Below, piece by piece: positions 1-9,054 of a stretch of 64,000 bases of DNA. The stretch's first letter is position 1. The number at the start of each line of letters is the position of its first letter. The position numbers and the translations under genes were made by a program. Origin of the DNA: Peribacillus sp. FSL P2-0133 (GTDB lineage: Bacteria > Bacillota > Bacilli > Bacillales > DSM-1321). The notes beneath the pieces are model-generated. The model searched no databases. It saw only the letters and a program-made list of their open reading frames with translations, and had not been told where the DNA came from. The stretch spans positions 3,780,001 through 3,844,000 of the forward strand of contig NZ_CP150254.1 in NCBI RefSeq assembly GCF_037975445.1, in the 5' to 3' direction.

Positions 1-229
1 AAACATCATTTTTCAGAACGATTTGGCAAGCCTCCAAGCCCTCTTCACAACTTACAAGCATTCTTCTTAAACTAGAAAGGATTCCTTTATAATAGGTTTC
101 ATCCCCGCTTTTTTCCTCTTGCAGCTTAGAATAGGTTGTCTCATTCATAAATTCTTCTAGTTGAGCCACTGTCGTTTCTAAAAACCCTTTTACATCTACA
201 AGCTGAGATTTTACCAATGTATTCCCCAA
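1..229 (-). CDS. ypuI: YpuI-like protein (DUF3907), N-terminal part
   Basis: The reverse strand reads from a TTG codon at 229 without a stop to the window edge, giving about 76 residues that begin MGNTLVKSQ. This resembles my memory of B. subtilis YpuI, a DUF3907 protein of unknown function encoded beside scpB. The start is supported by GAGGAGGG seven bases upstream; no ATG in this frame has a comparable site. The gene is cut off by the window edge. It lies 22 bases after the unknown gene at 252-668 and is probably cotranscribed with scpA-scpB. Confidence 0.75.
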   Translation of the reverse strand, partial: MGNTLVKSQLVDVKGFLETTVAQLEEFMNETTYSKLQEEKSGDETYYKGILSSLRRMLVSCEEGLEACQIVLKNDV

Positions 230-251
230 CCGTGAACCCTCCTCAAAATGA

Positions 252-668
252 TTAAGATTGAATATAATAGTCAACATGTGACTCTATATCATATGGTTTA
301 GCTTGGTCAATAGATATAAACACTTTCTCCAATTTTTCAAAATCTATATTTTCGAAATAACCAGCCATCTCTTTTTCTGCATTTATATAAATACGTTTTC
401 GGTTAACCAGGCTCGGGTCTTTGAGTAGACAGACCATTGCAATGATATCAGCCATATAAATATCTCTGTTAGGGCTTTTGAATATAGGGTTGGCGGGATA
501 TGGGGTCCAACGAGTGACCATCTCATCAAAATAGCGAAGATACAGTACATTCAGCGTCTTATCTTCTCCATCCTTTATGTATTGTATAACGGATCGATTA
601 AAGAAGTCCTCAGGTGAATTTGACTTTTCCTTTTCAAGCCCAAATCCATTGCATGCTACAATTCGCAC
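252..668 (-). CDS. Hypothetical protein between scpB and ypuI
   Basis: I do not recognise this protein (about 138 residues). It looks soluble, with no signal peptide or membrane segment, and is rich in aromatic and charged residues. The longest frame starts at an ATG at 689 with no Shine-Dalgarno sequence. A GTG at 668, eight bases after a GGGGGG run, is the better start and gives MRIVACN. It follows scpB by about 55 bases and precedes ypuI, so it is probably the third gene of the scpA-scpB operon. Position is the only functional hint. Confidence 0.6.
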   Translation of the reverse strand: MRIVACNGFGLEKEKSNSPEDFFNRSVIQYIKDGEDKTLNVLYLRYFDEMVTRWTPYPANPIFKSPNRDIYMADIIAMVCLLKDPSLVNRKRIYINAEKEMAGYFENIDFEKLEKVFISIDQAKPYDIESHVDYYIQS

Positions 669-723
669 CCGCAATCCCCCCGCATTCATTTTTTTCTATA
701 TTATCACAATTTATTGAAAAATG

Positions 724-1305
724 TTATTCGATTGTTTGCTGAAATTTTTCAAAAAACAGATCGGCTTCATCATTTTCAAAGCCATCATCCGAATTATCGG
801 CGAGAGGCGGTAATTCATCAATGGAATTCAGGCCGAAGTAATCCAAAAACTCTTTTGTTGTCCCATATAAATAAGCCCGGCCCGAGCCTTCAGCACGTCC
901 GACCTCTTTTATTAAGACTTTAGTGACAAGTGTATGAATGGGGCGATCCGTTTTCACTCCGCGAATTTCATCAATTTCAGCTCTAGTAATCGGCTGTTTA
1001 TAGGCAATGATTGCGAGTGTTTCCAAAGCCGCCTGGGACAATCCTTGAGTGCTTGATGTTTCCACCAGCCTTTTCAAGTAATCCGAGTGCTCTTTCTTTG
1101 TCGTCATTTGATAAACACCCGCTATTTCGATTACCTGAATCCCGCGTACATCCGATATATATTCTTCTTTTAAACTTTCAACGATGTCCGTTGCTTGATA
1201 TTCCGTAATTTCCAGGACAGAGGCAATTTGTTTGACGGATAGTCCTTCATCTCCGGCAGCAAACAATAATGCCTCAAGAATCCCTTTCCAATTAATAACT
1301 TCCAA
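724..1305 (-). CDS. scpB: Segregation and condensation protein B
   Basis: ScpB (193 residues) is a kite subunit of the SMC-ScpAB condensin that compacts and segregates the chromosome. It dimerises and binds the ScpA linker that bridges SMC heads. The N-terminus (INWKGILEALLFAAGDEGLS) and the conserved stretch LAIIAYKQPITRAEIDEIRG near residues 95-115 are typical of the family and fall in its winged-helix region. Length is close to the B. subtilis protein. The start lies inside the end of scpA (14-base overlap), which implies translational coupling. The acidic C-terminal tail is ordinary for the family. Confidence 0.95.
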   Translation of the reverse strand: MEVINWKGILEALLFAAGDEGLSVKQIASVLEITEYQATDIVESLKEEYISDVRGIQVIEIAGVYQMTTKKEHSDYLKRLVETSSTQGLSQAALETLAIIAYKQPITRAEIDEIRGVKTDRPIHTLVTKVLIKEVGRAEGSGRAYLYGTTKEFLDYFGLNSIDELPPLADNSDDGFENDEADLFFEKFQQTIE

Positions 1306-2059
1306 CTGGTTCTACACCTTCCTTAGCAGCAATCATGATATCCGAAAAATTATCTTCCTGTTCAACGATGATTTCATTTAATTTCATCAGTTCCAGCACC
1401 GCCATAAAAGTGATGACGATATGCTCTTTAACCGGGAGCGAGAACAGTTCAAAAAAACTTTTCTTTCCTTTAATCGATTGTAACTCAATCATGATTTCAT
1501 CCATTCGTTTCTCTATCGATATCTCTTGTTTCGTTACCTTCGTGTAAAGCGGCTTTTGAATTTTTTGCCTTCGCAGCAGTTTTTGAAGAGCCCCCAACAT
1601 ATCGTATAGACTTATATTCAACTCTTGCTTATCACTTTCCGCTTCTTTTACATAAACCGATAAATCACTTGGGGGTTTGGTGAAAATCAAGCTTCTTTCT
1701 TCTTCCATCCCTTTAAATTCTTCGGCTGCATTTTTATACTTTTTATATTCTAATAGTTTTTCCACAAGTTCATCACGTGGATCTTCTTCAAATATTTCCC
1801 CATCTTCATCAATCATTAGTTCATCTTCATGCTTTGGAAGCAACGTTTTACTCTTGATGGCTAGCAGCGTTGCAGCCATCACTAGATATTCGCTGGCGAC
1901 ATCCAATTCAAGATGCTGCATCGTATGGATGTAACTTAGGTATTGATCTGTAATATCTGCCATCGGAATATCGTAGATGTCTATTTCCAGGCGATTAATC
2001 AAATGCAGAAGTAAATCCATCGGTCCTTCGAAAGCGTCAATTTTTATATTATAACCCAT
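1292..2059 (-). CDS. scpA: Segregation and condensation protein A
   Basis: ScpA (255 residues) is the kleisin subunit of bacterial condensin. Its N-terminal domain binds the SMC neck and its C-terminal winged helix binds the SMC cap. The kleisin signature IDAFEGPMDLLLHLI is visible at residues 7-21, and the middle is the charged ScpB-binding linker. It overlaps scpB by 14 bases, the usual scpAB arrangement. A gap of about 215 bases separates it from the divergent YjcZ-like gene, so its promoter probably lies there, though I could not identify clear hexamers. Confidence 0.95.
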   Translation of the reverse strand: MGYNIKIDAFEGPMDLLLHLINRLEIDIYDIPMADITDQYLSYIHTMQHLELDVASEYLVMAATLLAIKSKTLLPKHEDELMIDEDGEIFEEDPRDELVEKLLEYKKYKNAAEEFKGMEEERSLIFTKPPSDLSVYVKEAESDKQELNISLYDMLGALQKLLRRQKIQKPLYTKVTKQEISIEKRMDEIMIELQSIKGKKSFFELFSLPVKEHIVITFMAVLELMKLNEIIVEQEDNFSDIMIAAKEGVEPVGSY

Positions 2060-2228
2060 TAAATTACCTCATTTAAATCTAATTGGCCGATATAGACCTA
2101 TTTCTTTTACTAATCAAGTATAGTGGATTGCCGCCCTTTATCCAAATAATAATTTACTGACCTTAGAAAAGTTTTTATTTGGGATTACCATCAAATGGGT
2201 CATTGCCCAATCACATTCCGAAATCCAA

Positions 2229-2237
2229 CATAACCTA
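2229..2237 (+). promoter_or_regulatory. Candidate sigma-K/sigma-E -10 element for the YjcZ-like gene
   Basis: CATAACCTA fits the sigma-K -10 pattern CATAnnnTA and is preceded by a CAC about 14 bases upstream. It lies 38 bases before the ATG of a spore-type peptide. The element is short, so this is only suggestive. Confidence 0.3.
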
Positions 2238-2274
2238 GAAATGTAAGAATAGCAGAACAAAGGAGGTACTCATT

Positions 2275-2367
2275 ATGGGTGCAGGTGGTTTTGGACACGG
2301 CGGCGGATTCGCGTTTATTGTAGTATTGTTCATATTATTAGTTATCGTCGGTGCTTCATGGTGTTAA
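2275..2367 (+). CDS. YjcZ family small sporulation peptide
   Basis: This 30-residue peptide begins MGAGGFGHGGGF, continues with a hydrophobic segment FIVVLFILLVIVG, and ends ASWC. The glycine-rich start plus a single C-terminal membrane helix is the signature of YjcZ-type small spore peptides, which are common in Bacillaceae and of unclear function. A strong AGGAGG ends seven or eight bases before the ATG. It stands alone between scpA (divergent) and the DUF309 gene, with its own terminator. The family call rests on composition and pattern because the protein is so short. Confidence 0.8.
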   Translation: MGAGGFGHGGGFAFIVVLFILLVIVGASWC

Positions 2368-2384
2368 TTCATGACTGATGAATC

Positions 2385-2420
2385 AAGCTGATTGCCTTGC
2401 AATCGGCTTTCTTTATTTTC
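2385..2420 (+). terminator. Intrinsic terminator of the YjcZ-like gene
   Basis: An 11-base-pair stem (AAGCTGATTGC with GCAATCGGCTT, one G-T pair) and 3-base loop are followed by a T-rich tail, 17 bases after the stop codon. Confidence 0.75.
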
Positions 2421-2534
2421 CAGGAAAAAATTCTATGCTAAACTTAGTGAGTATACATAGTGGGTGTTAAGCTAAAAGAAAATGGCTTTTTGCCTTACTT
2501 TAGATGATTCCATCAAACAAAAGGGGTGCTCCTA

Positions 2535-3071
2535 TTGAATTACGCGGAAGACTACCTTTCTTTCCTTGTCCATTTCCATGGGCCAAGGGATTACTTCGAA
2601 TGTCATGAAATTCTTGAAGAATATTGGAAGGAAACCGCACCAAAAGAGCGTGACTCTCATTGGGTCGGACTCATTCAAATTGCGGTTGCCCTGTATCATG
2701 ATCGCAGGGGAAACAATAAAGGGGCTGCAAGGACCCTGTCTAAAGCCCTGGCAAATCTCCACCTTAAAAAGGCCGAGCTCCTGAAGTTGGGACTCGATCC
2801 AGAACGACTGTTCAAATTGCTCGAGGACACCCATGAGCGAATGTTATCACAAAAGCCATATAAAAGCATTAATCTGCCGATAGCCGATCAAAGCTTGATT
2901 GAAAAATGCCAGTCCATCTGTTTGCAAGAAGGGTACATATGGGGTACAGATAGCGACATGGCTAATTCAGCAATAGTTGATAAGCATCTAATGCGTGACC
3001 GTTCGGATGTCATTTCCGAAAGGGCTCGGCAGCTTTCCCTTCGAAAAACAAGAATGGAGGACCGCCCTTAA
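2535..3071 (+). CDS. ypuF: DUF309 domain protein, YpuF-like
   Basis: DUF309 proteins are small helical proteins of unknown function. The diagnostic motif YFECHEILEEYWK is at residues 16-28, followed by WVGLIQIAVALYH, both typical of the family. The track-type start is GTG at 2526, but AAAGGGGTG placed six bases before a TTG at 2535 makes that TTG the likely start, giving MNYAEDYLSFLVHFHG and 178 residues. The C-terminal 60 residues are less conserved and basic at the end. Its stop codon lies within the loop of the shared terminator with ribT. Confidence 0.8.
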   Translation: MNYAEDYLSFLVHFHGPRDYFECHEILEEYWKETAPKERDSHWVGLIQIAVALYHDRRGNNKGAARTLSKALANLHLKKAELLKLGLDPERLFKLLEDTHERMLSQKPYKSINLPIADQSLIEKCQSICLQEGYIWGTDSDMANSAIVDKHLMRDRSDVISERARQLSLRKTRMEDRP

Positions 3072-3087
3072 AGGTGGTCCTCCATTC
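3052..3087. terminator. Bidirectional terminator between ypuF and ribT
   Basis: A 15-base-pair inverted repeat (GAATGGAGGACCGCC and GGTGGTCCTCCATTC) with a 6-base loop separates two convergent genes. A T-run follows on the minus strand, so it serves ribT best. Confidence 0.75.
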
Positions 3088-3099
3088 AAGCTTTCCTAT

Positions 3100-3471
<372 letters not shown>

Positions 3472-3600
3472 TTATTATCTTCCTGTTTCCGATTAATTTG
3501 CTTTGAATAATAATCCTCACATATAACATTTACATCATACATAAAAACCTCGTTCGTTTCAACATCACTTTCAGCACTTGATTTATCGCTGTGCTATGTG

Positions 3601-3687
3601 CTAAGCGATAAACAGCCAATATACGATTCCCCACATCAAAGCGATAATAAGCATCATAAGTAAAAGAGCCTTATTACTTTTCCTCAT
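3601..3687 (-). CDS. Small single-helix membrane peptide
   Basis: This 28-codon frame (MRKSNKALLLMMLIIALMWGIVYWLFIA) was found by direct reading. It has a basic N-terminus and one long hydrophobic segment, as in many small bacterial membrane peptides. AAAGGGAG lies seven bases before the ATG, and a sigma-A-like promoter is seen upstream. Its stop codon begins a 9-base-pair inverted repeat (3582-3611). I do not recognise a family. It lies alone between ribT and ypuA. Confidence 0.55.
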   Translation of the reverse strand: MRKSNKALLLMMLIIALMWGIVYWLFIA

Positions 3688-3733
3688 TCCATACTCCCTT
3701 TATGAATGGTCCAAATATTTAAATAACGAATTC

Positions 3734-3763
3734 ATTCTACTATAACTTAACACAAACTGACAA
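3734..3763 (-). promoter_or_regulatory. Candidate sigma-A promoter of the 28-residue peptide
   Basis: TTGTCA (3758-3763) and TAGAAT (3734-3739) are separated by 18 bases, 47 bases upstream of the peptide start codon. Confidence 0.4.
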
Positions 3764-3854
3764 ATATCCTTGCAATCTTGCTTCGATTTTACTACATTGG
3801 TAAAGTGATCTAGGTTCCTAGAGTGCCCTCTTAGGTATAAAAGACAAAGATACA

Positions 3855-3880
3855 CCAAACTTTTTCGTTAAAAAAACGTA
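3855..3880 (+). promoter_or_regulatory. Candidate ECF-sigma promoter of ypuA
   Basis: CCAAAC and CGTA are separated by 16 bases, resembling the AAC / CGT pattern of B. subtilis sigma-M, -W and -X promoters. B. subtilis ypuA is, as far as I recall, a sigma-M target. The -35 lacks the preferred TG start, and the distance to the ypuA start (about 145 bases) is long. Confidence 0.3.
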
Positions 3881-4025
3881 GCTATCTTGGGCTATATAAA
3901 TTTTTTTCAGGAAAATATGTATCTTTTTTATCCTTTGTTTCGTCAAATACTATGAATCTGATTTAAAGTGCCGCCCTTTTATTGAAAGATTCCCAATTCA
4001 GAAGGAAAAGTTAAGGAGGATTATC

Positions 4026-4895
4026 ATGAAAAAAATGAATAAATGGGTCATTGTGACCATTTTATTATGTCTATTATTGCCATATAAAGCTTTTGCAGAT
4101 GCAGCTGTTGGTGAAATGATCGTCACACTTGGTGAGAATTTGACAAATGAACAAAAAAATATGATCTTATCAGAAATGAAAGCACCAAACGATGTTGAGG
4201 TTCTAACGGTTACAAATGCGGAAGAACATGAGTACTTAGGAGACTATATCGCTAGCCGTCTGATCGGTACAAAAGCGATTTCATCTTCTGCCATTACTTT
4301 AGAGGAAAAAGGTACCGGACTTAAACTGGAGTCGAAAAACATTAACTGGGTTACCGATGAAATGTATATCAATGCACTAGCTACTGCTGGAGTAAAAGAT
4401 GCTACCGTTTATGTCACAGCACCTATACCCGTTTCCGGTACAGCGGCTTTGACAGGAGTCATTAAAGCCTATGAAATCTCTGCCGACAAGAAGATTCCTG
4501 AAGATGTGAAACAGGCAGCGAATGAAGAAATGGTGAAAACAGCAAAATTGGGTGACGAAATCGGTACAGAAGAAGCCTCTTCACTGGTTACGAAAATCAA
4601 AGAGGAAATGGCTGCAAATCCACCAGCCAATACTGAAGAGGTCCGCGAGGTTGTCGAGTCTTCAGCAAAAGACCTTGGAATCACCTTAAATGATGCTCAA
4701 ACTCAAAGTTTAATTGATTTATTCAATAAGCTAAAAGAATTGGATATTGATTGGAACGCTGTCGGTGATCAGCTTACTGCAGCTAAAGATAAACTTTCAA
4801 ATTTTCTTGAATCCGAAGAGGGTCAATCATTTCTGGATAAATTGAAAGAAGTCTTCAGTAGTTTAATAGACGCGATCAAGTCACTTTTCAGCTGA
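4026..4895 (+). CDS. ypuA: YpuA-like secreted protein (DUF1002)
   Basis: DUF1002 proteins are exported proteins of unknown function. A Sec signal peptide is clear: KKMNKW, then a hydrophobic core VIVTILLCLLLPY and AFA-DA cleavage near residues 23-25. The mature part resembles YpuA (for example VGEMIVTLGENLTNEQKN and the ITLEEKGTGL segment). Length is 289 residues. AAGGAGG lies before the ATG. The neighbour is lysA on the opposite strand, and the two share a terminator. B. subtilis ypuA has been linked to cell-envelope stress; that link here is inference. Confidence 0.85.
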   Translation: MKKMNKWVIVTILLCLLLPYKAFADAAVGEMIVTLGENLTNEQKNMILSEMKAPNDVEVLTVTNAEEHEYLGDYIASRLIGTKAISSSAITLEEKGTGLKLESKNINWVTDEMYINALATAGVKDATVYVTAPIPVSGTAALTGVIKAYEISADKKIPEDVKQAANEEMVKTAKLGDEIGTEEASSLVTKIKEEMAANPPANTEEVREVVESSAKDLGITLNDAQTQSLIDLFNKLKELDIDWNAVGDQLTAAKDKLSNFLESEEGQSFLDKLKEVFSSLIDAIKSLFS

Positions 4896-4903
4896 TTCAA
4901 ATA

Positions 4904-4933
4904 AAAAAAGGATGGCAACTGCCATCCTTTTTT
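4904..4933. terminator. Bidirectional terminator between ypuA and lysA
   Basis: A perfect 13-base-pair stem (AAAAAAGGATGGC / GCCATCCTTTTTT) with a 4-base loop has A- and T-tracts on both sides, so it can stop both convergent transcripts. Confidence 0.9.
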
Positions 4934-6262
4934 CTATTCTTTAGTGACGACTGCCGCTTCATGAAGGGCCAAATCCAAATGGATAAGATCTTCGTACGTC
5001 TCTCGTTTGATAACCAACCGGGCTTCTCCATTTTCGGCAAAGACGACAGCCGGTCTTGGAATACGATTGTAATTATTCGACATGGAATATCCATATGCGC
5101 CTGTACAAAATACCGCCAAGACATCACCGCGGCCGGCTTTTGGCAATGGTAAATCCCAAATCAACATATCTCCGCTTTCACAGCATTTCCCGGCAATGGA
5201 CACTGTCTCTTCTACAGGGTCAAGCGGCCGATTTGCAAGAATTGCATCATATTTCGCTTCGTAAAGAGCGGGACGTATATTATCACTCATGCCCCCATCA
5301 ACGGCAATATATTTACGGACATTAGGAACTTCCTTTTCAGAACCGACCTTGTACAGTGTCACACCGGCGTCCCCGACTAATGAACGGCCAGGTTCGATCC
5401 AGATTTCAGGCATCACTAAATCAGAATCCGCAATCAAGTTCTGCACTTCCCTGACGATTTCCTCAACATATTGAGACGCCGGTAGCGGGTCGTCCTCTTG
5501 TGTATACCGAATCCCGAAACCTCCTCCGAGATTCAATACCTTTGGTTGAAACCCTACCGAGCCGTGCCAATCATTCAGCTTGCCGATAATTTTTTTGGCT
5601 GCAAGAAGGAAACCGGTCGTTTGAAAGATCTGGGAACCGATATGACAGTGAAGCCCCAGCACTTCGAGGAATTCACTTTGCAGCGCTTGCCGAAGAGCAG
5701 CTTCGGCCTGGCCGTTAATAAGATCAAAACCAAATTTCGAATCTTCTTGTCCTGTCAATATATAATCATGCGTATGGGCTTCGATACCTGGTGTTACACG
5801 AAGAAGGATTTTCACCTTTTGTTCACGGTTTGTACAAATTTCTTCCAACAGTGTCAACTCTGAAAAATTATCGACTACTATACAGCCAATGTCATGATCC
5901 AAAGCCATATGTAGCTCTTCATCACTTTTGTTATTTCCATGAAAATGAATCCGTTCTGTTGGGAAATTTGCCTTAATTGCCGTATACAATTCCCCTGCTG
6001 AGACAACATCGAGAGAAAGTCCTTCTTGCTCTGCCAACTGGATCATGGCAATCGAAGAAAAGGCCTTACTTGCGTAAGCAACTTGAGCTGAAATCCCCAA
6101 TTCCTCAAAAGTTCTCTTGAACCCTCTTGCCCGTTCGCGAATTAGCTCTACATCATAAACATATAATGGTGTTCCAAATTGCTCGATCAATTCGATCGTG
6201 TCCACTCCGCCAATCTCCAGATGTCCACGTTCATTTACACCGCCGGTTCCGTACAAATGCAT
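4934..6262 (-). CDS. lysA: Diaminopimelate decarboxylase
   Basis: LysA (442 residues) removes carbon dioxide from meso-diaminopimelate to give L-lysine, the last lysine step. It is a PLP enzyme of alanine-racemase fold. The PLP-lysine motif VAYASKAFSS lies near residues 60-70, the glycine-rich phosphate-binding loop LNLGGGFGIRY near 245, and the EPGRSLVGDAG motif near 290. Length matches B. subtilis LysA. GGAAGGTGAGG precedes the ATG. It follows spoVAF, as in B. subtilis, separated by 273 bases that contain unexplained inverted repeats. Confidence 0.97.
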   Translation of the reverse strand: MHLYGTGGVNERGHLEIGGVDTIELIEQFGTPLYVYDVELIRERARGFKRTFEELGISAQVAYASKAFSSIAMIQLAEQEGLSLDVVSAGELYTAIKANFPTERIHFHGNNKSDEELHMALDHDIGCIVVDNFSELTLLEEICTNREQKVKILLRVTPGIEAHTHDYILTGQEDSKFGFDLINGQAEAALRQALQSEFLEVLGLHCHIGSQIFQTTGFLLAAKKIIGKLNDWHGSVGFQPKVLNLGGGFGIRYTQEDDPLPASQYVEEIVREVQNLIADSDLVMPEIWIEPGRSLVGDAGVTLYKVGSEKEVPNVRKYIAVDGGMSDNIRPALYEAKYDAILANRPLDPVEETVSIAGKCCESGDMLIWDLPLPKAGRGDVLAVFCTGAYGYSMSNNYNRIPRPAVVFAENGEARLVIKRETYEDLIHLDLALHEAAVVTKE

Positions 6263-6305
6263 GATAGCCTCACCTTCCTGACTTAAAACTAAAGATTAAT
6301 AAGAA

Positions 6306-6367
6306 ATGAGGCAGCCTCAAATAAAGAAACCCTGCTGTAATAGGTCCTCTATATGAACAAGCCTCAT
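6306..6367 (-). promoter_or_regulatory. Leader of lysA with competing inverted repeats
   Basis: On the minus strand GCCTCAT (6306-6312) can pair with TGAGGC immediately beside it (6314-6319) or with ATGAGGC 48 bases upstream (6361-6367). A T-rich stretch follows. This could be a weak terminator or an attenuator between spoVAF and lysA. I found no lysine-riboswitch consensus here, so the function is unknown. Confidence 0.3.
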
Positions 6368-6535
6368 CCGAATCGATATCCATGTAAATATTGTTCTCTA
6401 TGACTGCTTGGTAGTTCGAAGGGAAAGACAGATTGGTTTAAACTCCAAAGAGCCATAGTAGCTCTATCTCTTTGTGAATCCTAACAATACCTCTTTATCC
6501 GAATAAAATTAAATTACCACAACTTTTCGACAACA

Positions 6536-8032
6536 TCAACCTTTAGATTTTCTCGGCTGCCTATATAGATCTTGGGGATGTACAATACTCGGACGTTCTA
6601 TAGTACCAGGATAAGGTCTTCTTAATATTATATGTGACAGGGCCTTTGGCTGAAACGGGAGAAGCGGCCATAAATAAGGCGTATTTAACGTTTTTATACT
6701 AGTAAGCATAATAATGTAGAGTGTGATGCCTATAATTAAACCAGGCACTTTAAATAAAGCAACCAACACTATCAGGACTAAACGGGAAATTTTATTTGCA
6801 ACCCCTAATTCCAAACTTGGAGTGACAAATGTACCGATTGTCGCTACTGAAGCGTAGAGAACCACCTCAGGAACAAATAGGCCAACATCTATCGCTATCT
6901 GTCCTATCAAAACTGCCGCAACCAAGCCCATTGCCGTAGAAAGCGGGGTCGGGGTATGAACGGCTGCCATCCTTAAAAATTCTATCCCAATATCGGAAAT
7001 GAAGATTTGGATCACAATGGGTATATGCGTTTTTTCATTCGGCCCGATATACTCGAACTTCTCCGGCAGGAGGGAAGGCTCTAAACAAAACAATAACCAA
7101 ATCGGCAGTAAGAATAACGAAACGAAAATCCCCAAAAAACGTACCCAGCGCACCAAGGTTCCAACAGTAGGTGCCTGCCGATACTCCTCAGCGTGCTGCA
7201 TGTGATGGAAAAGAGTGGACGGAGTAATGATGACACTCGGTGACGTATCCACATAAATAAGGACATGCCCCTCAAGTAAATGTGTTGCAGCTACATCTGC
7301 CCGTTCCGTGTACCTGACAAGCGGGTATGGGTTATATCTTTGCTTGACGACGAACTCTTCGATCGTTTTATCAGACATCGTTATGCCATCAACCTCAATA
7401 CTATTCAATTCCTTACGAACGATTTCTATCAAATCGGGATCGGCAATATCTTTAATGTAGCCGATGGATATATCCGTTTTCGATCGTTCCCCTACATGCA
7501 ACATTTCGAAACGTAATCTTTCATCCCGGATTCTCCGTCTGGTTATCGCTGTGTTAATGATGATATTCTCAACAAAACCATCCCTTGATCCACGGACGAC
7601 TTTTTCCGTATCGGGTTCTACTGGCTGTCTCCCGGGATAACTCCTGACATCCACAACCAACCCTATTGGTTTACCATCAACAACAACGACGATTAAACCG
7701 GATAATACCTGATCAACAAGCTCATCCATCGTCTTTATTTCCTCAACGGATTGGTGTACGAGCAACTCTTTGACTGCATCAAAAACTTTAGTAGTCAAGA
7801 TTTCCGCATTTTTGTTATGAATAAGAGAATCGAGGATATCAATGATGTACTCTGAATCCGTCAGCCCGTTTATATAGTAAATATGCACATCTTTTCTTAA
7901 AACCTTTATCCTTCTTACTCCTAAGTCGAAGCTGACGCCCAGACCTACTTTCTCTTTCATGTACGCGTCAACTTCCGCTACCCTACTCGGAATCGGTTTC
8001 ATGTTTTCAGGTTTTTCTGAAGTCATCATGAC
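6536..8032 (-). CDS. spoVAF: Stage V sporulation protein AF (GerA family)
   Basis: SpoVAF belongs to the GerA germinant-receptor A-subunit family and is encoded with the SpoVA calcium-dipicolinate channel. It sits in the inner spore membrane and aids germination. The N-terminal soluble part contains the family segment [17 protein letters not shown], followed by a membrane region from about residue 290 (hydrophobic stretches such as [17 protein letters not shown]). GGAGTGG precedes an ATG at 8032; the longer frame to 8056 adds eight residues without a site. It overlaps spoVAEA by 26 bases and is the last gene of this spoVA operon. Confidence 0.92.
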   Translation of the reverse strand, partial: VMMTSEKPENMKPIPSRVAEVDAYMKEKVGLGVSFDLGVRRIKVLRKDVHIYYINGLTDSEYIIDILDSLIHNKNAEILTTKVFDAVKELLVHQSVEEIKTMDELVDQVLSGLIVVVVDGKPIGLVVDVRSYPGRQPVEPDTEKVVRGSRDGFVENIIINTAITRRRIRDERLRFEMLHVGERSKTDISIGYIKDIADPDLIEIVRKELNSIEVDGITMSDKTIEEFVVKQRYNPYPLVRYTERADVAATHLLEGHVLIYVDTSPSVIITPSTLFHHMQHAEEYRQAPTVGTLVRWVRFLGIFVSLFLLPIWLLFCLEPSLLPEKFEYIGPNEKTHIPIVIQIFISDIGIEFLRMAAVHTPTPLSTAMGLVAAVLIGQIAIDVGLFVPEVVLYASVATIGTFVTPSLELGVANKISRLVLIVLVALFKVPGLIIGITLYIIMLTSIKTLNTPYLWPLLPFQPKALSHIILRRPYPGTIERPSIVHPQDLYRQPRKSKG

Positions 8033-8588
8033 CACTCCTTTCCAATATGATTTCAACCGCTAGCTTCGTTATTGGTGCTCCTCTTTTAAAATCGTCCTGA
8101 TGGGACATTTTTCCGATATCCCCTATCCCCACTACTATGGGAACATGTAATTGATCGATGCAATACACCGTATCTCCAGTTATCTTGCCGAGTTCAAATT
8201 CTTCGGCGCCGTATTTATCAACCCCGTTAGGTGTCAGGTTACCATCACGGTCAATACAGATATCCACCTTGGTCCATTCTTCCCTTCTAGTCTTCGAAGC
8301 GACCGCTATCACACCAAGGACATTAATATCAGGGTGACCGGCAACCACCTTCATTGCCTGTTCGCCTGATCCTTCACCGATAAAACCGCTATCATCAAAC
8401 ATGACCAATACAGGATCATACTTCGCCTTTTTTATTAATTCAACTAGCTCCAAGCCCGTATATCGTGATGGATTACCTTGGGACATGGAGATACACCTTC
8501 CCCCTATTTCCTTGGCTACATGCTCGACAGCCCGTTTCGCATACTCATCTCCATCCGTAATCAATATCACTTTTCGTTTGGTCACCAT
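8007..8588 (-). CDS. spoVAEA: Stage V sporulation protein AEA
   Basis: SpoVAEa is a soluble forespore protein encoded in the spoVA operon. The sequence [20 protein letters not shown] near the N-terminus and [13 protein letters not shown] match the family. The frame extends to 8609, but AAAGGTAGG shortly before an ATG at 8588 and the known N-terminus favour the shorter form (193 residues). It overlaps spoVAF by 26 bases. Directly upstream, spoVAC, spoVAD and spoVAEB, which sit here in B. subtilis, are absent; spoVAB is the preceding gene. Confidence 0.9.
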   Translation of the reverse strand: MVTKRKVILITDGDEYAKRAVEHVAKEIGGRCISMSQGNPSRYTGLELVELIKKAKYDPVLVMFDDSGFIGEGSGEQAMKVVAGHPDINVLGVIAVASKTRREEWTKVDICIDRDGNLTPNGVDKYGAEEFELGKITGDTVYCIDQLHVPIVVGIGDIGKMSHQDDFKRGAPITKLAVEIILERSGHDDFRKT

Positions 8589-8631
8589 CTTGGGCCTACC
8601 TTTCATCATCAGGAATAGTTACCTCATAAAC

Positions 8632-9054
8632 TTATAAATCCACTAAATAAATCCATTGGAATAATGATCCGGCTATTTTTCCCAATACGAGTGCCATTAA
8701 CAGATAAATGATTTTCTCTTGAATTCCGATTCGCTTTGACAGAACCGGAAATACATTCAGGACTTCAGTTAAGGCAGCAGCAAGCATTCCATTAAATATC
8801 CCGTCAGCCAAACCGATCGGAATTAATAAAAAATATGGGAGGGAAAATTCCGTTTCCTGTAATCCTAACCATGTTCCTGCGACAACGCCGGCAATGATGG
8901 CTCCTTCGTAGTAATGAATCATCTTCATTGTTTTTGTCAGCTGAGTCAGTCTCGGAATCACCCCAAGTACAGTTAAAAACGCTACAAAACCAGCACCTGT
9001 CGCAAACCCCCCGGCTAAACCGACAAAGATTCCAAATATAATTTTACCGGTCAT
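8632..9054 (-). CDS. spoVAB: Stage V sporulation protein AB
   Basis: SpoVAB (about 140 residues) is a small integral membrane protein of the spore inner membrane. The sequence FGIFVGLAGGFATGAGFVAFLTVLGVIPR contains the family hallmark; only fragments are quoted here, and four or so membrane segments fill the protein. The open frame begins at 9084, but the family N-terminus and an AAGGAG about 15 bases upstream support the ATG at 9054, which overlaps the spoVAA stop by 11 bases. SpoVAB is required with the other SpoVA proteins for dipicolinate uptake in B. subtilis. Confidence 0.88.
   Translation of the reverse strand: MTGKIIFGIFVGLAGGFATGAGFVAFLTVLGVIPRLTQLTKTMKMIHYYEGAIIAGVVAGTWLGLQETEFSLPYFLLIPIGLADGIFNGMLAAALTEVLNVFPVLSKRIGIQEKIIYLLMALVLGKIAGSLFQWIYLVDL

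Noticed and set aside
6263..6535. Lysine riboswitch before lysA
   Set aside because: The conserved lysine-riboswitch segments (for example GCCGAA and the AGAGGTGC start) are missing; only partial inverted repeats are present.
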